In this document: in pieces, positions 22,097-34,269 of the stretch | Position numbering within the stretch: position 1 is the stretch's first letter | Layout of the letters: the number at the start of each line of letters is the position of its first letter | Assembly: GCF_022539505.1 (NCBI RefSeq) | Contig: NC_061510.1 | Span: 101,696,292-101,760,291, forward strand | Length of the DNA: 64,000 nucleotides | Reading direction: 5' to 3' | DNA from: Lolium rigidum | Lineage: Eukaryota; Streptophyta; Magnoliopsida; Poales; Poaceae | Program-made: the position numbers and the translations under genes | The notes under the pieces: model-generated | Told to the model about the DNA's origin: nothing | The model's database searches: none | The model's input: only the letters and a program-made list of their open reading frames with translations

Positions 22097-24355
22097 TCAT
22101 GGATGATTGTCAACACAAAGTAATATGATGAATGCAAATAAGCAAGTATGTAGGAATCAATGCACACATTTGACACAAGTGTTTGCTTTTAAGATAGAAA
22201 GAAATAGGTAAACTGACTCAACATAAAGTAAAAGAAAGGCCCTTCGCAGAGGGAAGCATGGATTACTATTTTTGTGCTAGAGCTTTTCATTTTGAAAACA
22301 TAAAAACAATTTTGTCAACGGTAGTAATAATTCATATGTGTTATTCATAAGAAATCCTATAAGTTGCAAGCCTCATGCATAGAATACCAATAGTGCTCGC
22401 ACCTTGTCCTAATTAGCTTGGATTTACATGGATTATCATTGCATAACATATGTTTCAACCAAGTGTCACAAAGGGGTAACTCTATGCCGCCTGTACAAAT
22501 GTCCAAGGAGATAGATCGCATTTGATTTCTCGTTTTTGATAGATATCAACTAAGGACATCCATACCGGGACAACATAGAAAACAGATAATGAACTCCTCT
22601 TTAATGCATAAGCATTCAACAACAGATAATATTCTCATAAGAGATTGAGGATTAATGTCCAAACTGAAACTTCCACCATGATTCATGGCTTTAGTTAGCG
22701 GCCCAATGTTCTTCTCTAACAATATGCATACTCAAACCATTTGATCATGATAAATCACCCTTACTTCAGACAAGACGAACATGCATATCAACTCACATGA
22801 TATTCAACAAAGGTGTAATAGTTGATGGCGTCCCCAGAAACATGGTTACCGCTCAACAACCAACTTATAAGAAATAAGATACATAAGCTACATATTCTTT
22901 ACCACAATAGTTTTAAGACTATTTTCCCATGAGCTATATATTGCAAAGACAAGGAATGAAATTTTAAAGGTAGCACTCAAGCAATTTACTTTGGAATGGC
23001 AGAAAAATACCACATAGTAGGTAGGTATGGTGGACACAAATGACATAGTTTTTGGCTCAAGGATTTGGATGCATGAAAAGAATTCCCTCTCAGTACAAGG
23101 CTTTGGCTAGCAAGGTTGTTTGAAGCAAACACAAGTATGAACCGGTACAGCAAAACTTACATAAGAACATATTGCAAGCATTATAATACTCTACACTGTC
23201 TTCCTTGTTGTTCAAACACTTCACCATAAAATATCAGACTTTAGAGAGACCAATCATGCAAACCAAATTTCAACAAGCTCTATGGTAGTTCTTCATTAAT
23301 AGGTGCAAAGTACATGATGCAAGAGCTTAAACATGATCTATTTGAGCACAACAATTGCCAAGTATTAAATTATTCAAGACAATATACCAATTACCACATG
23401 AAGCATTTTCTGTTGCCAACCAAATAATAATGAACGAAGCAGTTTCAACCTTCGCCATGAACATTAAAAGTAAAGCTAAGAACACCAGTGTTCATATGAA
23501 CGAGCGGATCGTGTCTCTCTCCCACACAAGGAATGCTAGGATCCGATTTTATTCAAACACAAACAAAAACAAAAACATACAGACGCTCCAAGTAAAGCAC
23601 ATAAGATGTAACTGAATAAAATATAGTTTCACTAGAGGTGACCTGATAAGTTGTCGATGAAGAAGGGGATGCCTTGGGCATCCCCAAGCTTAGATGCTTG
23701 AGTCTTCTTGAAATATGCAGGGATGAACCACGGGGGCATCCCCAAGCTTAGACTTTTCACTCTTCTTGATCATATTGTATCATCCTCCTCTCTTGACCCT
23801 TGAAAACTTCCTCCACACCAAACTCAAAACAAACTCATTAGAGGGTTAGTGCATAATCAAAAATTCACATATTTAGAGATGACACAATCATTCTTAACAC
23901 TTCTGGATATTGCTCAAAGCTACTGAAAGTTAATGGAACAAAGAAATCCATTCAACATAGCAAAAGAGGCAATGTGAAATAAAAGGCAGAATCTATCAAA
24001 ACAGAACAGTCCGTAAAGACGAATTTTTTAGAGGCACTTAACATGCTCAGATGAAGAAGCTCAAATTGAATGAAAGTTGCGTACATATCTGAGGATCACT
24101 CATGAATTTTCGCTGATTTTTCTGAGTTACCTACAGAGAGACCTACTCAAATTCGTGACAAGCAAGAAATCTGTTTCTGCGCAAGAATCCAAATATAGTA
24201 TCAACCTTACTATCAAAGACTTTACTTGGCACAACAATGCAATAAAATAAAGATAAGGAGAGGTTGCTACAGTAGTAACAACTTCCAAGACACAACAAAA
24301 CAGTAGCAAAATAAAAACACGGGTTATCTCCCAAGAAGTGCTTTCTTTATAGCCA
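22097..24355 (-). other. E1 interior, 3' portion, non-coding
   Basis: This resumes the E1 interior after the E2 insertion (the phrase ATATCTCATGGATGATTGTC continues what was left at 8180). It is AT-rich, contains the internal GCATCCCCAAGCTTAG phrases near 23670-23750, and has no supported gene. Confidence 0.7.
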
Positions 24356-25117
24356 TTAAGATGGGCTCAGTAATTTTAATGATGCTCTCATGAAAATAGA
24401 AAATGAAGCAAAAAGAGCATGAAGAAGCAAATTCAAAAAAAAATTAAGCCTAATCCGCTTCCTATGCATAGGAATCTTGTACACAAATAAATTCATGAAG
24501 AACAAAGTGACAAGCATAGGAAGATAAAACACGAGTAACTTCAAAATTTTCAGCATGTACAGAGGTGTTTTAGTACCATGAAAATTTCTACAATCATATT
24601 TTCCTCTCTCATAATAATTTCCAATAGCATCATGAACAAACTCAATAATATAACTATCACATAAAGCATTCTTATTCACATGCATAAAAGTATCATTACT
24701 CTCCACATAAGCATAATCAATTTTATTAGTAATAGTGGGAGTAAAACTATCACAACCATCATTGTAATCATCATAAATTGCAGGCATGGTATAATCATAA
24801 TAAACTTTATCCTCCATAGTAGGTGGCACCAAAATACCACTATCATTATAATCATCATAAATGGGAGGCAAAATATCATCAAAGAAATTTTTCTCCTCAA
24901 AACTTGGGGGACTAAAAATATCACAACCAGCTTCCCCAAGCTTAAATTCTTCCATAGCATTAGCAATAATAGTGTTCAAAGAGTTCATGCTAATAACATT
25001 GCTACAACTATTTTGCAAACAAAGTTCCATGGGTTTTTTAATTCTCTCTTCAAACACATCATGTCCTAATTCAATATAAAGTTCATAAAGATCCCTAATT
25101 TTTTTGTTGTTTTCCAT
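24356..25117 (-). CDS. Orphan ORF of E1 (MENN... family), complete
   Basis: A 253-residue ORF beginning MENNKKIRDLYELYIELGHD about 145 bases after the primer site. It has ERIKKPMEL, two acidic PPIYDDYNDSG-type repeats, TITNKIDYAYVESND, ALCDSYIIEFVHD and YYERGKYDCRNFHGTKTPLYMLK. The C-terminus is hydrophobic (FYLPMLVTLFFMNLFVYKI), which looks like a membrane segment, and is followed by a basic patch (PMHRKRIRLN). This is the longest of three homologues in the window and has no interruption. It has no recognised Pfam-type domain and no retroviral motif. Confidence 0.6.
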   Translation of the reverse strand: MENNKKIRDLYELYIELGHDVFEERIKKPMELCLQNSCSNVISMNSLNTIIANAMEEFKLGEAGCDIFSPPSFEEKNFFDDILPPIYDDYNDSGILVPPTMEDKVYYDYTMPAIYDDYNDGCDSFTPTITNKIDYAYVESNDTFMHVNKNALCDSYIIEFVHDAIGNYYERGKYDCRNFHGTKTPLYMLKILKLLVFYLPMLVTLFFMNLFVYKIPMHRKRIRLNFFLNLLLHALFASFSIFMRASLKLLSPS

Positions 25118-25262
25118 TAAGCCTAACTAGTGAAAATAAAAACAAGAAATAAAAAGATATAATTGCAGGATCTAAAGGAAATAGCTTTGAGCACTCACAC
25201 ACTGGCAATAGTGCTAGGAAATAGCTTAGTAGTCGGAGGATGTGAATACCTTTTACCTTACC

Positions 25263-25280
25263 TCCCCGGCAACGGCGCCA
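25263..25280 (-). other. Primer binding site, tRNA-Asp type (E1)
   Basis: TCCCCGGCAACGGCGCCA on plus, 10 bases from the 5' LTR at 25291. Confidence 0.85.
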
Positions 25281-25290
25281 GGAAATAGCT

Positions 25291-26770
25291 TGATGTCTAC
25301 GCACGCTTCTATTCCAGTAGACAGTGTTGGGCCTCCAAGAGTAGAGGTTTGTAGAACAGCAGCAAGTTTCTCTTAAGTGAATCACCCAAGGTTTATCGAA
25401 CTCAGAGAGGTAGAGGTCAAAGATATCCCTCTCAAGCAACCCTGCAATTAAGATACAAGAAGTCTCTTGTGTCCCCAACACACCTAATACACTTGTCAGA
25501 TGTATAGGTGCACTAGTTCGGCGAAGAGATAGTGAAATACAAGTAATATGGATGATTATAAGTAGTAATTGCAATCTGAAATAAAAATGGCAGCAAGCGA
25601 ACATGTAACCGTAACTTGTTGGAAACGGTGTTTCAATGCTTAGAAACAACGTCTAGGGATCATACTTTCACTAGTGGACACTCTCAACAATGATCACATA
25701 ATAAATAAATAACTTCTCCTCACTTGTGCTACTTTCAAACACTCTCTTATTGGATAACAAACATCATTCATTGTGTAGGGCTATAAAAGCACACCTCAAG
25801 CCGGAGTAAACAAGCTCCACAACTTCACGGAGTTCATATTAAAGTAACCTCTAGAGTGCATAATAGACCATTGCAATTTAGACCGAGTACTAACATAGCA
25901 TACACACTGTCAACAATAGCTATGAAAGGGGGAATAGATCGCATCAATACTATCATAGTAATAGTTAACTTCATAATCTACAAGACATTACAATCATAAC
26001 CTACGCCAAGTACTACATGATGCACACACTATCACCTTTACATCATGGAGGAGGAATAGACTACTTTAATAACATCACTAGAGTAGCACATAGATTAATA
26101 GTGATACAAAGCTCATGATCACATAAAGATCACACCATGAGAGAGAGAGATGAACCACATAGCTACCGGTAGAGCCCTTAGCCTCAGGGAGAACTACTCC
26201 CTCCTCATCATGGGAGACAGCAACGGCGATGAAGATGGCGGTGATGTCGATGGAGATGACTCCGGGGGCAATTCCCCGTCCCGGCGGCGTGCCGGAACAG
26301 AGACTTCGTCCCCGAAACGGAGTTTCGCAATGGCGGCGGCGTCCCCGGAGTCTTTCTCGAGTTTCGTCAAATGTTGTAGGGTTTTCACGTCACGAGAGAT
26401 TATATAGGCGAAGAAGCGGCGCAAGGGGTGCTCGGGGGCCCACCCCATGAGGCGGCGCCCCTCCCTAGGCCGCGCCCCAGTGTGGTGTGGGGGCCCTGGG
26501 CCTCCTCTCCGGCTGCCCTTCGGTGTTCTGGTCCGTCTCGGTAAAATAAGATGTTTGGCTTTTGTTTCGTCGAATTCCGAGAATATTGCCCGAACAGCCT
26601 TTCTGGAACCAAAAACAGCAGAAAAACGAGAACCGGCACCTTGGCATCTTGTTAATAGGTTAGTTCCGGAAAATGCATAAAATCATTATAAAGTGTGAGC
26701 AAAACATGTAGGTATTTTCACAAAACTAGCATGGAACATCAGAAATTATAGATACGTTGGAGACGTATCA
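25291..26770 (-). repeat. E1 5' LTR
   Basis: TGATGTCTACGCACG...GATACGTTGGAGACGTATCA; pairs with 6367-7850. Followed by target duplication GGCAG (26771-26775). Confidence 0.92.
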
Positions 26771-26814
26771 GGCAGCGAGGCACACGGGGACGTCGCGGGA
26801 GGGGAAGAAACTAG
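26771..26814 (+). pseudogene. Last codons of MULE transposase after E1 insertion
   Basis: After the GGCAG duplication the frame left at 6366 continues as RGTRGRRGRGRN and ends at TAG 26812-26814. The Arg/Gly-rich tail fits a nuclear DNA-binding protein end. Confidence 0.6.
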
Positions 26815-27038
26815 TTCGCAACTTCTTTGCAATTTTATGTAGTGAACAATGAATTTGTAATAAGTACGAAACTACTTTGCAATTTGAAATGTGAACCTAT
26901 CTTATTGTACCTTTATGTATTGAACAATGAATTTGTAATAAGTATGTAACTACTTTGCAATTTTATTATGGTCATGTACGTTACAAACTATGTTATCATT
27001 TGTAATGAGTAAGAACGACTGTTTTGTTGTTTACAAAA

Positions 27039-29771
27039 ATGGCAGGAAGATCATTGCTCAATAGGGACATTGAGAGGGCGCACCGTGCGGCCAAGCTAGA
27101 GGCCAACCCTAATAGCTTGTCACCAATGGTGACACGCGGGGGTATTCAAAATTGGCAGATGCACCCCGGTTGGGATCAGAGGTATGTGGGATTTATTTGG
27201 TATATTCAATTTGAAGTATTGTCACATACTAATTGGATTCTTATATGAATTTGTAGGTTGAAGTGGGCTGGACTTCTACCTTTTGCACGGTTGGTTGTGG
27301 CCACTAGGTCAGAGGTCAGCGGTGAGCGAGTAGGCACACCAATCAAGCGCCTTCAGCAGGACCACTCCCTACTGACCAGCCTCGTGGATCGGTGGAGGCC
27401 CGAGACACACACGTTCCACTTTCGATGGGGGGAGATGGCCCATACTCTCCGAGACGTGTCTTTCTTATCGGGCCTACCGTTGGCGGGTCAGCCCATAGGC
27501 CCGCCGGCGTAACCGGTGCTTTGGGATGAAGAAATGTCTACACGTTTTGAGGGAACTCGTGCGGGCCAGACTGAGTTTCTCTGTGAGGACCACGGTCCAA
27601 AGTGTGACTGGTTACTCAACTTCGAGGTAACCATTGTTATTACAAATTTATTTATGGTTATTGCGTTGTTATAACTAACATTTTTTTTCATGGTTGTAGG
27701 TTTCACAGTTCACACCGCCGATGAGTGAGGCACAGATCACTAGGAGTCTCGAGGCGTACATATTGTGGCTGCTTGGGAAGGTCATGTTCACAGAGAACCA
27801 TCAGACCACCATCAACAGTCGCTTCATCCCCATTGCACTGGAGATAGCAGAGGCACAAACTGCCGAAGACATCATACGGCGGAGTTGGGGTTCCGCGGTT
27901 CTAGCAGCTACATACCGAGGTTTGTGCAATGCTTGTACACTTGTCTCCCCCAAGTCCGGGCTTCTTGGCTGCCCACTGTTCTTGCAGCTGTGGTCCTGGG
28001 AGAGTTTCCCGGTTGGTCGGCCAGACATAGATGCTGAGCGCCCTTTCGGGGCAACGAGTTGGATGATCCGGACCACATCGATATGCCTACTTTCGGCATA
28101 CTTTGGACACGTCGCGAGGTATGTATACTGTCGAACATAGTTCTTTCGTAATTTATAGTTTTGCACGAGTACTGACTATTTCTCTCCGCAGAGACGATTT
28201 GCTCGCGACCAGGTCAGGAACTGTTACCCTGCGTTCACCATGCAGTTCGACGTGCTCGATGACAGGGCGGTGATCTGGCAGCCCTATATGGCCGCCGCCG
28301 TGCATGCAAGGTACCCCGGCGGGATCTCTAACCTCTGCTATAGAGATTGTGCGTACTACATGGCATAGTCGAAGATCATCTTCGATGTGTCCGTGGAGAT
28401 AATGGCCCAGCAGAGGATCATGAGGCAGTTCGGCTCTCGGCAGCTGGCCGACCCTTCACCACCGATAGCACCTCTCCATGCCTACGTCCACAAGTAAGTT
28501 CTGAGCGTCGCTAAGTTTAAGACTATTCATCATGGTTCGGCTAACTGACACAATTATTTTCTGCACGTACAACGGGAAGGGTACTAGCCACTCCTCGACA
28601 TGGTGGCTTCAGCGCGTTGGCTCGTATGTTGCTGAGTGGGATGGCGCGACAACACACGTCTAGCCGAACGATGAGCAGTTTGACCCACAGGAGTTTGACG
28701 CATATCTGCAGAGGTACACTGCAGCCACGCGAGTGCGCCTCATCCCGCTGACTGATCCAGCTGAGGCGCCACCTGCGTCTATGCACGATATGTACCCGAC
28801 TCAGTCCACAGCCGGTAGTCGACAGCATGCGGTACGTACAACTTTCTATTCCACCATCATACTTGTCGTTTATCTATTGAGTTCTACGATTTATATGCTA
28901 CCATGATTTTTCAGGGTCAGCTGACTGCAGACGTACAGGATGAAGTCGCTCGGTACACACGTCAAGTGTCCAGTGCGCCTCTTCTGCATCATGACCAACA
29001 TGTGTCCTGGTTGAGGAGTCTCGAGGACAAGCTACGCGAGATCTACTCGGCTATCATGTGTAGCCGTAGTTCCGACGTCGTTCAGCGCCACCTCCTTCCA
29101 CCGCGACCCTCCACACAGCAGCAGCGACGGCCACATCTCACACCGACCGCGACACCCAGATCAATCAGGAGGTTCGTCGTGGCAGCAGCACACTCCTTCC
29201 GTCGACGACTTTCAGTACCAGCACCACGGATCACGGCCACGTCTCACACCGACGCCGACACCCAGACCACCACCTCCTGACCAGGCAGGAGGTTCGTCAT
29301 GGCAGCAGCAGCACACTCCTTCCGTCGACGACTTTCAGTACCAGCATCACGGTTTGTTCGACGACTATCAGCAGCAAACTGCTTTCGACCAGTGGCAGCA
29401 GCAGCAGGCCCCTTTCATGGGAGGAGCAGGATACACACAGGGTATGTACTATTCTATATATTGTGTTCCATATAGACTATACTCCACTTAGTTTGACATC
29501 ACTTATGTTTCGTGGCACAGGATACACGCAGCACACTGCGTCCAATCCTTCATGGGGAGCTAGTGAACAGGATCCTGAGCACATCGAGTATTACAGCACG
29601 CAGCAGAACTATGTCGGTATGCAGACTCCTCCACCAGAGCCCACACAGGAGACACAGTACGACCCCGAGTCCGGGTCCTGGATCCCTGCTCGCATAACCA
29701 GGGCCCCGGACAGGTTCGGTTGGACACCCCGTGCTACGCCGCCCCCACGAAACCCCAGACGCCGTCTATAG
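27039..29771 (+). pseudogene. Plant mobile domain (PMD/MAIN-like) gene of the MULE, broken
   Basis: Exons inferred from GT-AG sites and homology: 27039-27181, 27257-27626, 27700-28118, 28192-28493, 28567-28831, 28915-29441, 29521-29771. The protein starts MAGRSLLNRDIERAHRAAK. Exon 2 carries the PMD hallmark (SLVDRWRPETHTFHF, GEMAHTLRDVSFLSGLPLAGQPIG); exon 3 has LLGCPLFLQLWSWE. The C-terminus is Gln-rich (YQQQTAFDQWQQQQAPF) and ends PRRRL. PMD proteins belong to the MAIN/MAIL1 family and occur as extra genes in transposons. Defects: stops TAA at about 27510, TAG at 28366 and 28662, a 1-base loss near 28041, a frameshift in the duplicated part of exon 6, and AC instead of AG before exon 5. It lies just downstream of the transposase tail, in the same direction. 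Confidence 0.75.
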
Positions 29772-30104
29772 TCTCAAACATTTATGTATCTATGTATCAG
29801 AAACATTTATGTATGCATCACCTATGTATCAGACTTTATGTATGAACTATGTATGGACTATGTATCAGTATGTTGTAGCGTTTAAAAATGACGTCATAAG
29901 TGCCTTAAGCTATACCCCTGCTAACCCTAAACGTTCGTGCAAACGAAGCAAAATACATCCATGCAAATAATCTTGCTGTCCAGTTGGTCAGCTATCGACC
30001 AACGAGACTGGCAATTTGGAGGGAGACCGCAGCCAATACCCAGTCGGTTTACTGCTGTCCGATCGGCCTGCTGCAGGCCGACCAAGTCACACTATTGGAA
30101 ATTT

Positions 30105-30171
30105 TTGAAAACGCGTGATAGTCCTAGAATTAAATAATTAATTCGTATTATTTAAAAAAAATCGCCAAAGT
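30105..30171 (+). repeat. MULE terminal repeat, right end
   Basis: The segment from TTTTTGAAAACGCGTGATAG to AAAAATCGCC is nearly the same as 50934-50999. Just inside lie GTCCGATCGGCCTGC-type subterminal repeats shared with 50780-50910. The 10 bases CAAAGTTCTG straddling its outer edge (30171-30180) match, inverted, those outside the other copy, as a MULE target duplication of 9-10 bp would. As assembled, the two copies point the same way. Confidence 0.75.
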
Positions 30172-30275
30172 TCTGTGTGTTGTGTACGGAGCTTCAGTTC
30201 GGAGCTACAGACTTGAGCAAAGCTTCAATCCATTGTGTGCTTGTGCACCCTTAGGCATCTGTTTGAACCATTAAG

Positions 30276-30535
30276 TACTCTCACTATCTTAAAATAGGAT
30301 GACTATTATATTTTAATAAAGTCAAACTTTTTAAAGTTTGATCAACTATATAGAAAAAATTATCAACATTTATAATTTTTAATTAATATTTTTAGAACCA
30401 TCATGAAATATATTATCATATTATGTGCATTGAAAATTTTAGATGTTGATATTTGTTGTATGTAGTTGCTCGAACTTTAGAAAGTTTGTTTTTGACTAAA
30501 AACTATAGGCATCCTAATTTGGGAAGGAGAGAGTA
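30276..30535. mobile_element. Stowaway-like MITE
   Basis: 256 bases between TA dinucleotides (30276-30277, 30534-30535). The ends are imperfect inverted repeats (CTCTCACTATCTTAAAATAGG and its counterpart CCTAATTTGGGAAGGAGAG). The AT-rich interior with AAGTTTGATCAACTATA/AAAGTTTGTTTTTGACTAAA arms is typical of Tc1/Mariner-derived Stowaway elements of grasses. Confidence 0.75.
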
Positions 30536-31953
30536 TGACCGATTCGAATACTGGTGCAACCGAAAAGGGAAACTTCCATCACAATGACTATTTTGTCACA
30601 TGCCTATATAAGGGCCCACCCCATGGGCTAGGGTACGCCTTTCGGTTCCGAGATATAAATATGTACACTATGTGTGAAAGCCTCCTCTCATCCTCGAGCA
30701 TATCTGAATAGAGGAAAAAATAAGTTGAACTTACTCAAGCCTAAAGCAAGAGCACCAACTAGTTTAGAGATTTCCGTTGGTTACTATGGAAGATTTGCCA
30801 TCTTTTAGTTGTTCATGCATCATTTGGGAGCTTTCAATTTGTGGATCTTCCTCGAGCAAATTTGTGTAATCTCATGGATCACCTGAAGACCTACCATGAG
30901 TGATGAGTCATTTCATAATATGCATACTTGTTGTCGAAACCATCACTATCAGCAAAGCAACCTCTGTACCTAGAAAGGACTATGAACGAAGAATCTGCAG
31001 TGGCCGCTAACATGTTTATGCCGAGATGCACGTGGAACGTCTCCCACCACACTCGTGGGCCCCGGGACTGCCCCCAAACCACCGGCCTCCCCCACCATGT
31101 CGTGAGAAGTGATGCCAGTAGATCCATATGCCCTAGAGCCACATCTCCGGTAAACTGGTCACTCTCCCGCGTGACCCATGCTAGTTAGAACCGCCACTGT
31201 GCCACGAGAGAGGACCAGACATCGTTGCTCTGGTCGGCAACGTCTTCTGATGTCGGTGATGGGCGCAAGGGAGGAAAAGGGAAACATGGAAGGAGAGTGG
31301 GGGTAGGGTTTCTGTGTGTCATCCCTGTGAGGTTATTGATTTTGTTTTGTGTGTAACACTTAAACCCAAAGGTGACGTGTGATTTAGAGCCAATTTCCTT
31401 CCGTCCTCAAATTAAGGCACACGCCATTCACAGCACGAAAGACTTAACAAATGAGGGAGCGCATGCCTTTTTTGCTCATGTGCAGGATCGCTTCCAACGC
31501 ACATGCGGAAGATGGCATGCATCGGATGCTTGACATGGAAGACGTTGCCGAGTCAATGTCCAGAAAGAAAATAAAAAGGTTACTATAGGAAAATCTTGCC
31601 GTAGTCTTACGATGCCCGTTCGTTGACCTTGGGGATCGTGGCGGGAGCGATCTTGTCCGGCTGTTGGCTAATTCCGTGATTATGCATCAGACCTGCTCGC
31701 GCCATCGTATTCATATACAATCTCTCTCTCAATAAAAGAAGAAGAAAATTATTTCTACGTGAATACGATGCACTTGTCAGGTACAGTACATACGCTGGTG
31801 CCTCAGCGAGGCAGCGTGGCGTGCCGCCGACAAGGCGACAATCATGGCCGGGAAGGAGGGTCCAGTTGGTCATGGAGCCAGCGACGCTCACCTAAACACG
31901 CTGAACCATGAGCCAGTCTCTGTGACCGTGTCTCTTTCCATCTCTTTCGCTTA
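30536..31953. other. No gene seen
   Basis: Low-copy-looking sequence without homology I can name. Short ORFs at 30891-31188 and 31607-31891 have no recognisable domain and overlap on opposite strands. Confidence 0.5.
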
Positions 31954-31969
31954 ATTAGAATTGGTCGCC

Positions 31970-33408
31970 CTGGAGAAACCCGTTCGTCCTGCCCGCTCCC
32001 GCGAGTGGGTGGGCGAACCCTAACTCCTCCCCGCCGCCAGCCTCCTCCCCCTCCCTCCCACCCCTGCCGCCGCCACAAGGCGTCGCCGGGCAAAGCCCGG
32101 GGGCGCCGGCGGCGGCGGGACCTCTTCTCCCCTCGTTTGGCGGTGGCGGCGCGGGCCGATGCGGTCGGCGGGGCGCGGCGCCGGACGTGGGCGCGGCGGC
32201 GTGGCCGCTTGACGGCGGCGTGGTGGCTACGGGTCTTCGGCGTGCGCGCGGCGGTGGCTTCGCTCTCGGGCGAGGCGACGGCGGCGGGCGGCGCGAGCCG
32301 GCGCCCGATCCGGATCGGGAAGGAGGCCGGGGTGCTGCGACGTGAGGGCCGGCGCGGCCCGGGAGGCCGCCGGTGGTGCGGTGGTGGTTTCCGGTCGGGA
32401 TCCCGGCGGGGAGTGGGCGGTGCGGCCGTCCGCCGCCTCGAGCTCGGGCCGGGCGGGGGCCCCGGTCCCATGTCGAGCCCATCCTCCTCTCGCCCTAGAT
32501 CCGGTGACGCCGACAGCCCATGGGGGCAGCCGGGTGTCGATCCGGAAGGGAACCCCTTCCGGAGCCTCGCCGGTATCCGGGGTCCTCGCGGCGGAGTTTT
32601 TTCCCGTCTCCTCTCTCGTTCTTCGGTGCTCCGAGCCGGGACGGCCGGGCGGCGGCCCCGGAAGGTGGGAGTCATGTTGGTTGGCGGGCGAGCCAATGAC
32701 TTCGGTGCTGGCCGGTGACCACGGCCGTGGGGGCGGCGTGGTGGTCGGCGAGTTGAGTGTCGTGGGGTGTAGATGGCGGTGATGTTGCCAAAGGGAAACC
32801 TTTGCCCCTCGGGCCACGGCGGCGGCGTCCGCGGACGGCGTTCCCTTGTTGAAGGCGACGTGAGGCCAATCTCCGTCACTCTATTTCGTCCGGGTGAAAA
32901 CCCAAGATCCTCGGATCGGGCGGTGGCGGCACTCTGGTGTCGTACTCTTCTTGAAGACACCGTCTTGGAGCCCACAGCGCGAGGCTCACCGTTGGTTGTG
33001 ACGGAGGTGATTCTTCGGCGATCTTCGGCAAGGCTTGCTCCGTGCCCTCCCCTTGTCGAGCTTCCTTGGCGCTGCTGTTCGGTTTGTGAGCAATGTGGGT
33101 CGGTCCCCGGTGGTGGTCGGCTTCCGGTGGCGTTTCCGCGACGGTGGAGTGCTTGTTGAGGCGCGCGTGAAAAATGGCTCACTCTCGAGTGAGCTCCGGC
33201 CCGACACTCGTAGACTCCAGCTCTACCCCGAGTCCTTGTAGGCGCTTTGGCTGAGCTTGTTGGTCCAATTCTGGCTGTAGTTTCTTCGGTAGTGCGTGTG
33301 GGTGTGTGGTGTCGTTTTGTAAGCTGGGTTCAGCACTTTGTATCGTTCTCGCCGTTGATGGCTTTGTTAATTCAAAGTCGGGCACCTGAGTGCCTTTTAT
33401 CTAAAAAA
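31970..33408 (+). mobile_element. Poly(A)-tailed non-autonomous retroposon with 15-16 bp target duplication
   Basis: ATTAGAATTGGTCGCC occurs immediately before (31954-31969) and after (33409-33424) this 1.4-kb insert, and the insert ends with seven A residues. Both are marks of LINE-type target-primed reverse transcription. The 5' two thirds are extremely GC-rich. The 3' end (GATGGCTTTGTTAATTCAAA, then CCTTTTATCTAAAAAAA) is a tail I recall from many grass repeats. No reverse transcriptase is encoded, so it depended on an enzyme in trans. The long ORFs on both strands reflect GC richness; none shows a domain. A processed copy of a cellular RNA is the alternative. Confidence 0.75.
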
Positions 33409-33424
33409 ATTAGAATTGGTCGCC

Positions 33425-34015
33425 ACCTCGTCGTGGGTTGATTCTTCCAATACAATGTGTCATCCGCCACAACGCGCCTAACTACGATCGTCGCCTTCGA
33501 TGACTAATTATCTGTTATAGTATTACTACAGATTGATTGACCAAGAGCATCATCCCGGCGGCACCAATAACGACCCCACTAGATCTGCTAGGTGTCCACT
33601 ATAAAATGGGTTTCCACCTGGCACCGGCAACCTATAATGGTCCGGCATAATTTAGAGTTCAATACTATAATGACGACCTTCCGTCGGCTCTGTCTATAGT
33701 TATCATAATCACTCTACTATACGATTTTACGACTTTACGATTCAAATTGAGCGAAATGATTGTACGATTCTACTAAATAGAATCTAAGATTTTACGATTT
33801 TGATAGTTAAGATCCTATAGTTTGCGATCCTACCATAGAGGTTTCGATCCGATTTAGAATCACGATTCTAACAAGGGTCAGGTTAGGAGTACCGACACTC
33901 TAGGCCACGTCAGATTTCCCTAGCGGAACCCCCTTGGCAGCCCGCACACGTTCATTCTCCACCCCTTCCAACTTTTTCGATCCATCTCCTACCCCGTAGA
34001 CGTAACCGCCTCCTG
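33425..34015. other. No gene seen
   Basis: AT-rich sequence with repeated ACGATT(T/C) words around 33720-33860; no coding homology noted. Confidence 0.4.
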
Positions 34016-34269
34016 ATGCTTGCCTCCCACTCGCCTACCCTAGAATCGCCACCACCACCGACACCACCTCCACCTCCAGCCAAGTGTCGTGTGGTTCGGC
34101 CGGAACAACCACTACTTCCATTGTGCTCCGGGAGTAATTCGACGGTGCCGTTGAGCCCCTACCTCTTCTACTTCCTCCACCACATGACATCGGGCCCCTC
34201 TTGTGCGGCGTCACACGTCCTCTTCAACCTCGACTCGCCGGCACAACAACGACGGTCATCAACGTCATT

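Larger units (their letters stand above)
6367..26770 (-). mobile_element. E1: non-autonomous LTR retrotransposon, outer layer of a three-level nest
   Basis: The LTRs are 6367-7850 and 25291-26770 (about 1.48 kb each). The tRNA-Asp primer site is 25263-25280, and the purine-rich phrase AAGCTTGGGGATGCT (minus) adjoins the 3' LTR at 7851. The 5-bp target duplication GGCAG occurs at 6362-6366 and 26771-26775. The interior (7851-8197 plus 22097-25262) holds one ORF and no pol. It is interrupted by E2. E1 itself sits in the zinc-knuckle tail of the MULE transposase. Confidence 0.92.

Noticed and set aside
31842..33182. 446-codon minus-strand ORF and overlapping long plus-strand ORFs
   Set aside because: They lie within a GC-rich retroposon; composition is Pro/Arg/Gly-rich in every frame and no domain is visible.
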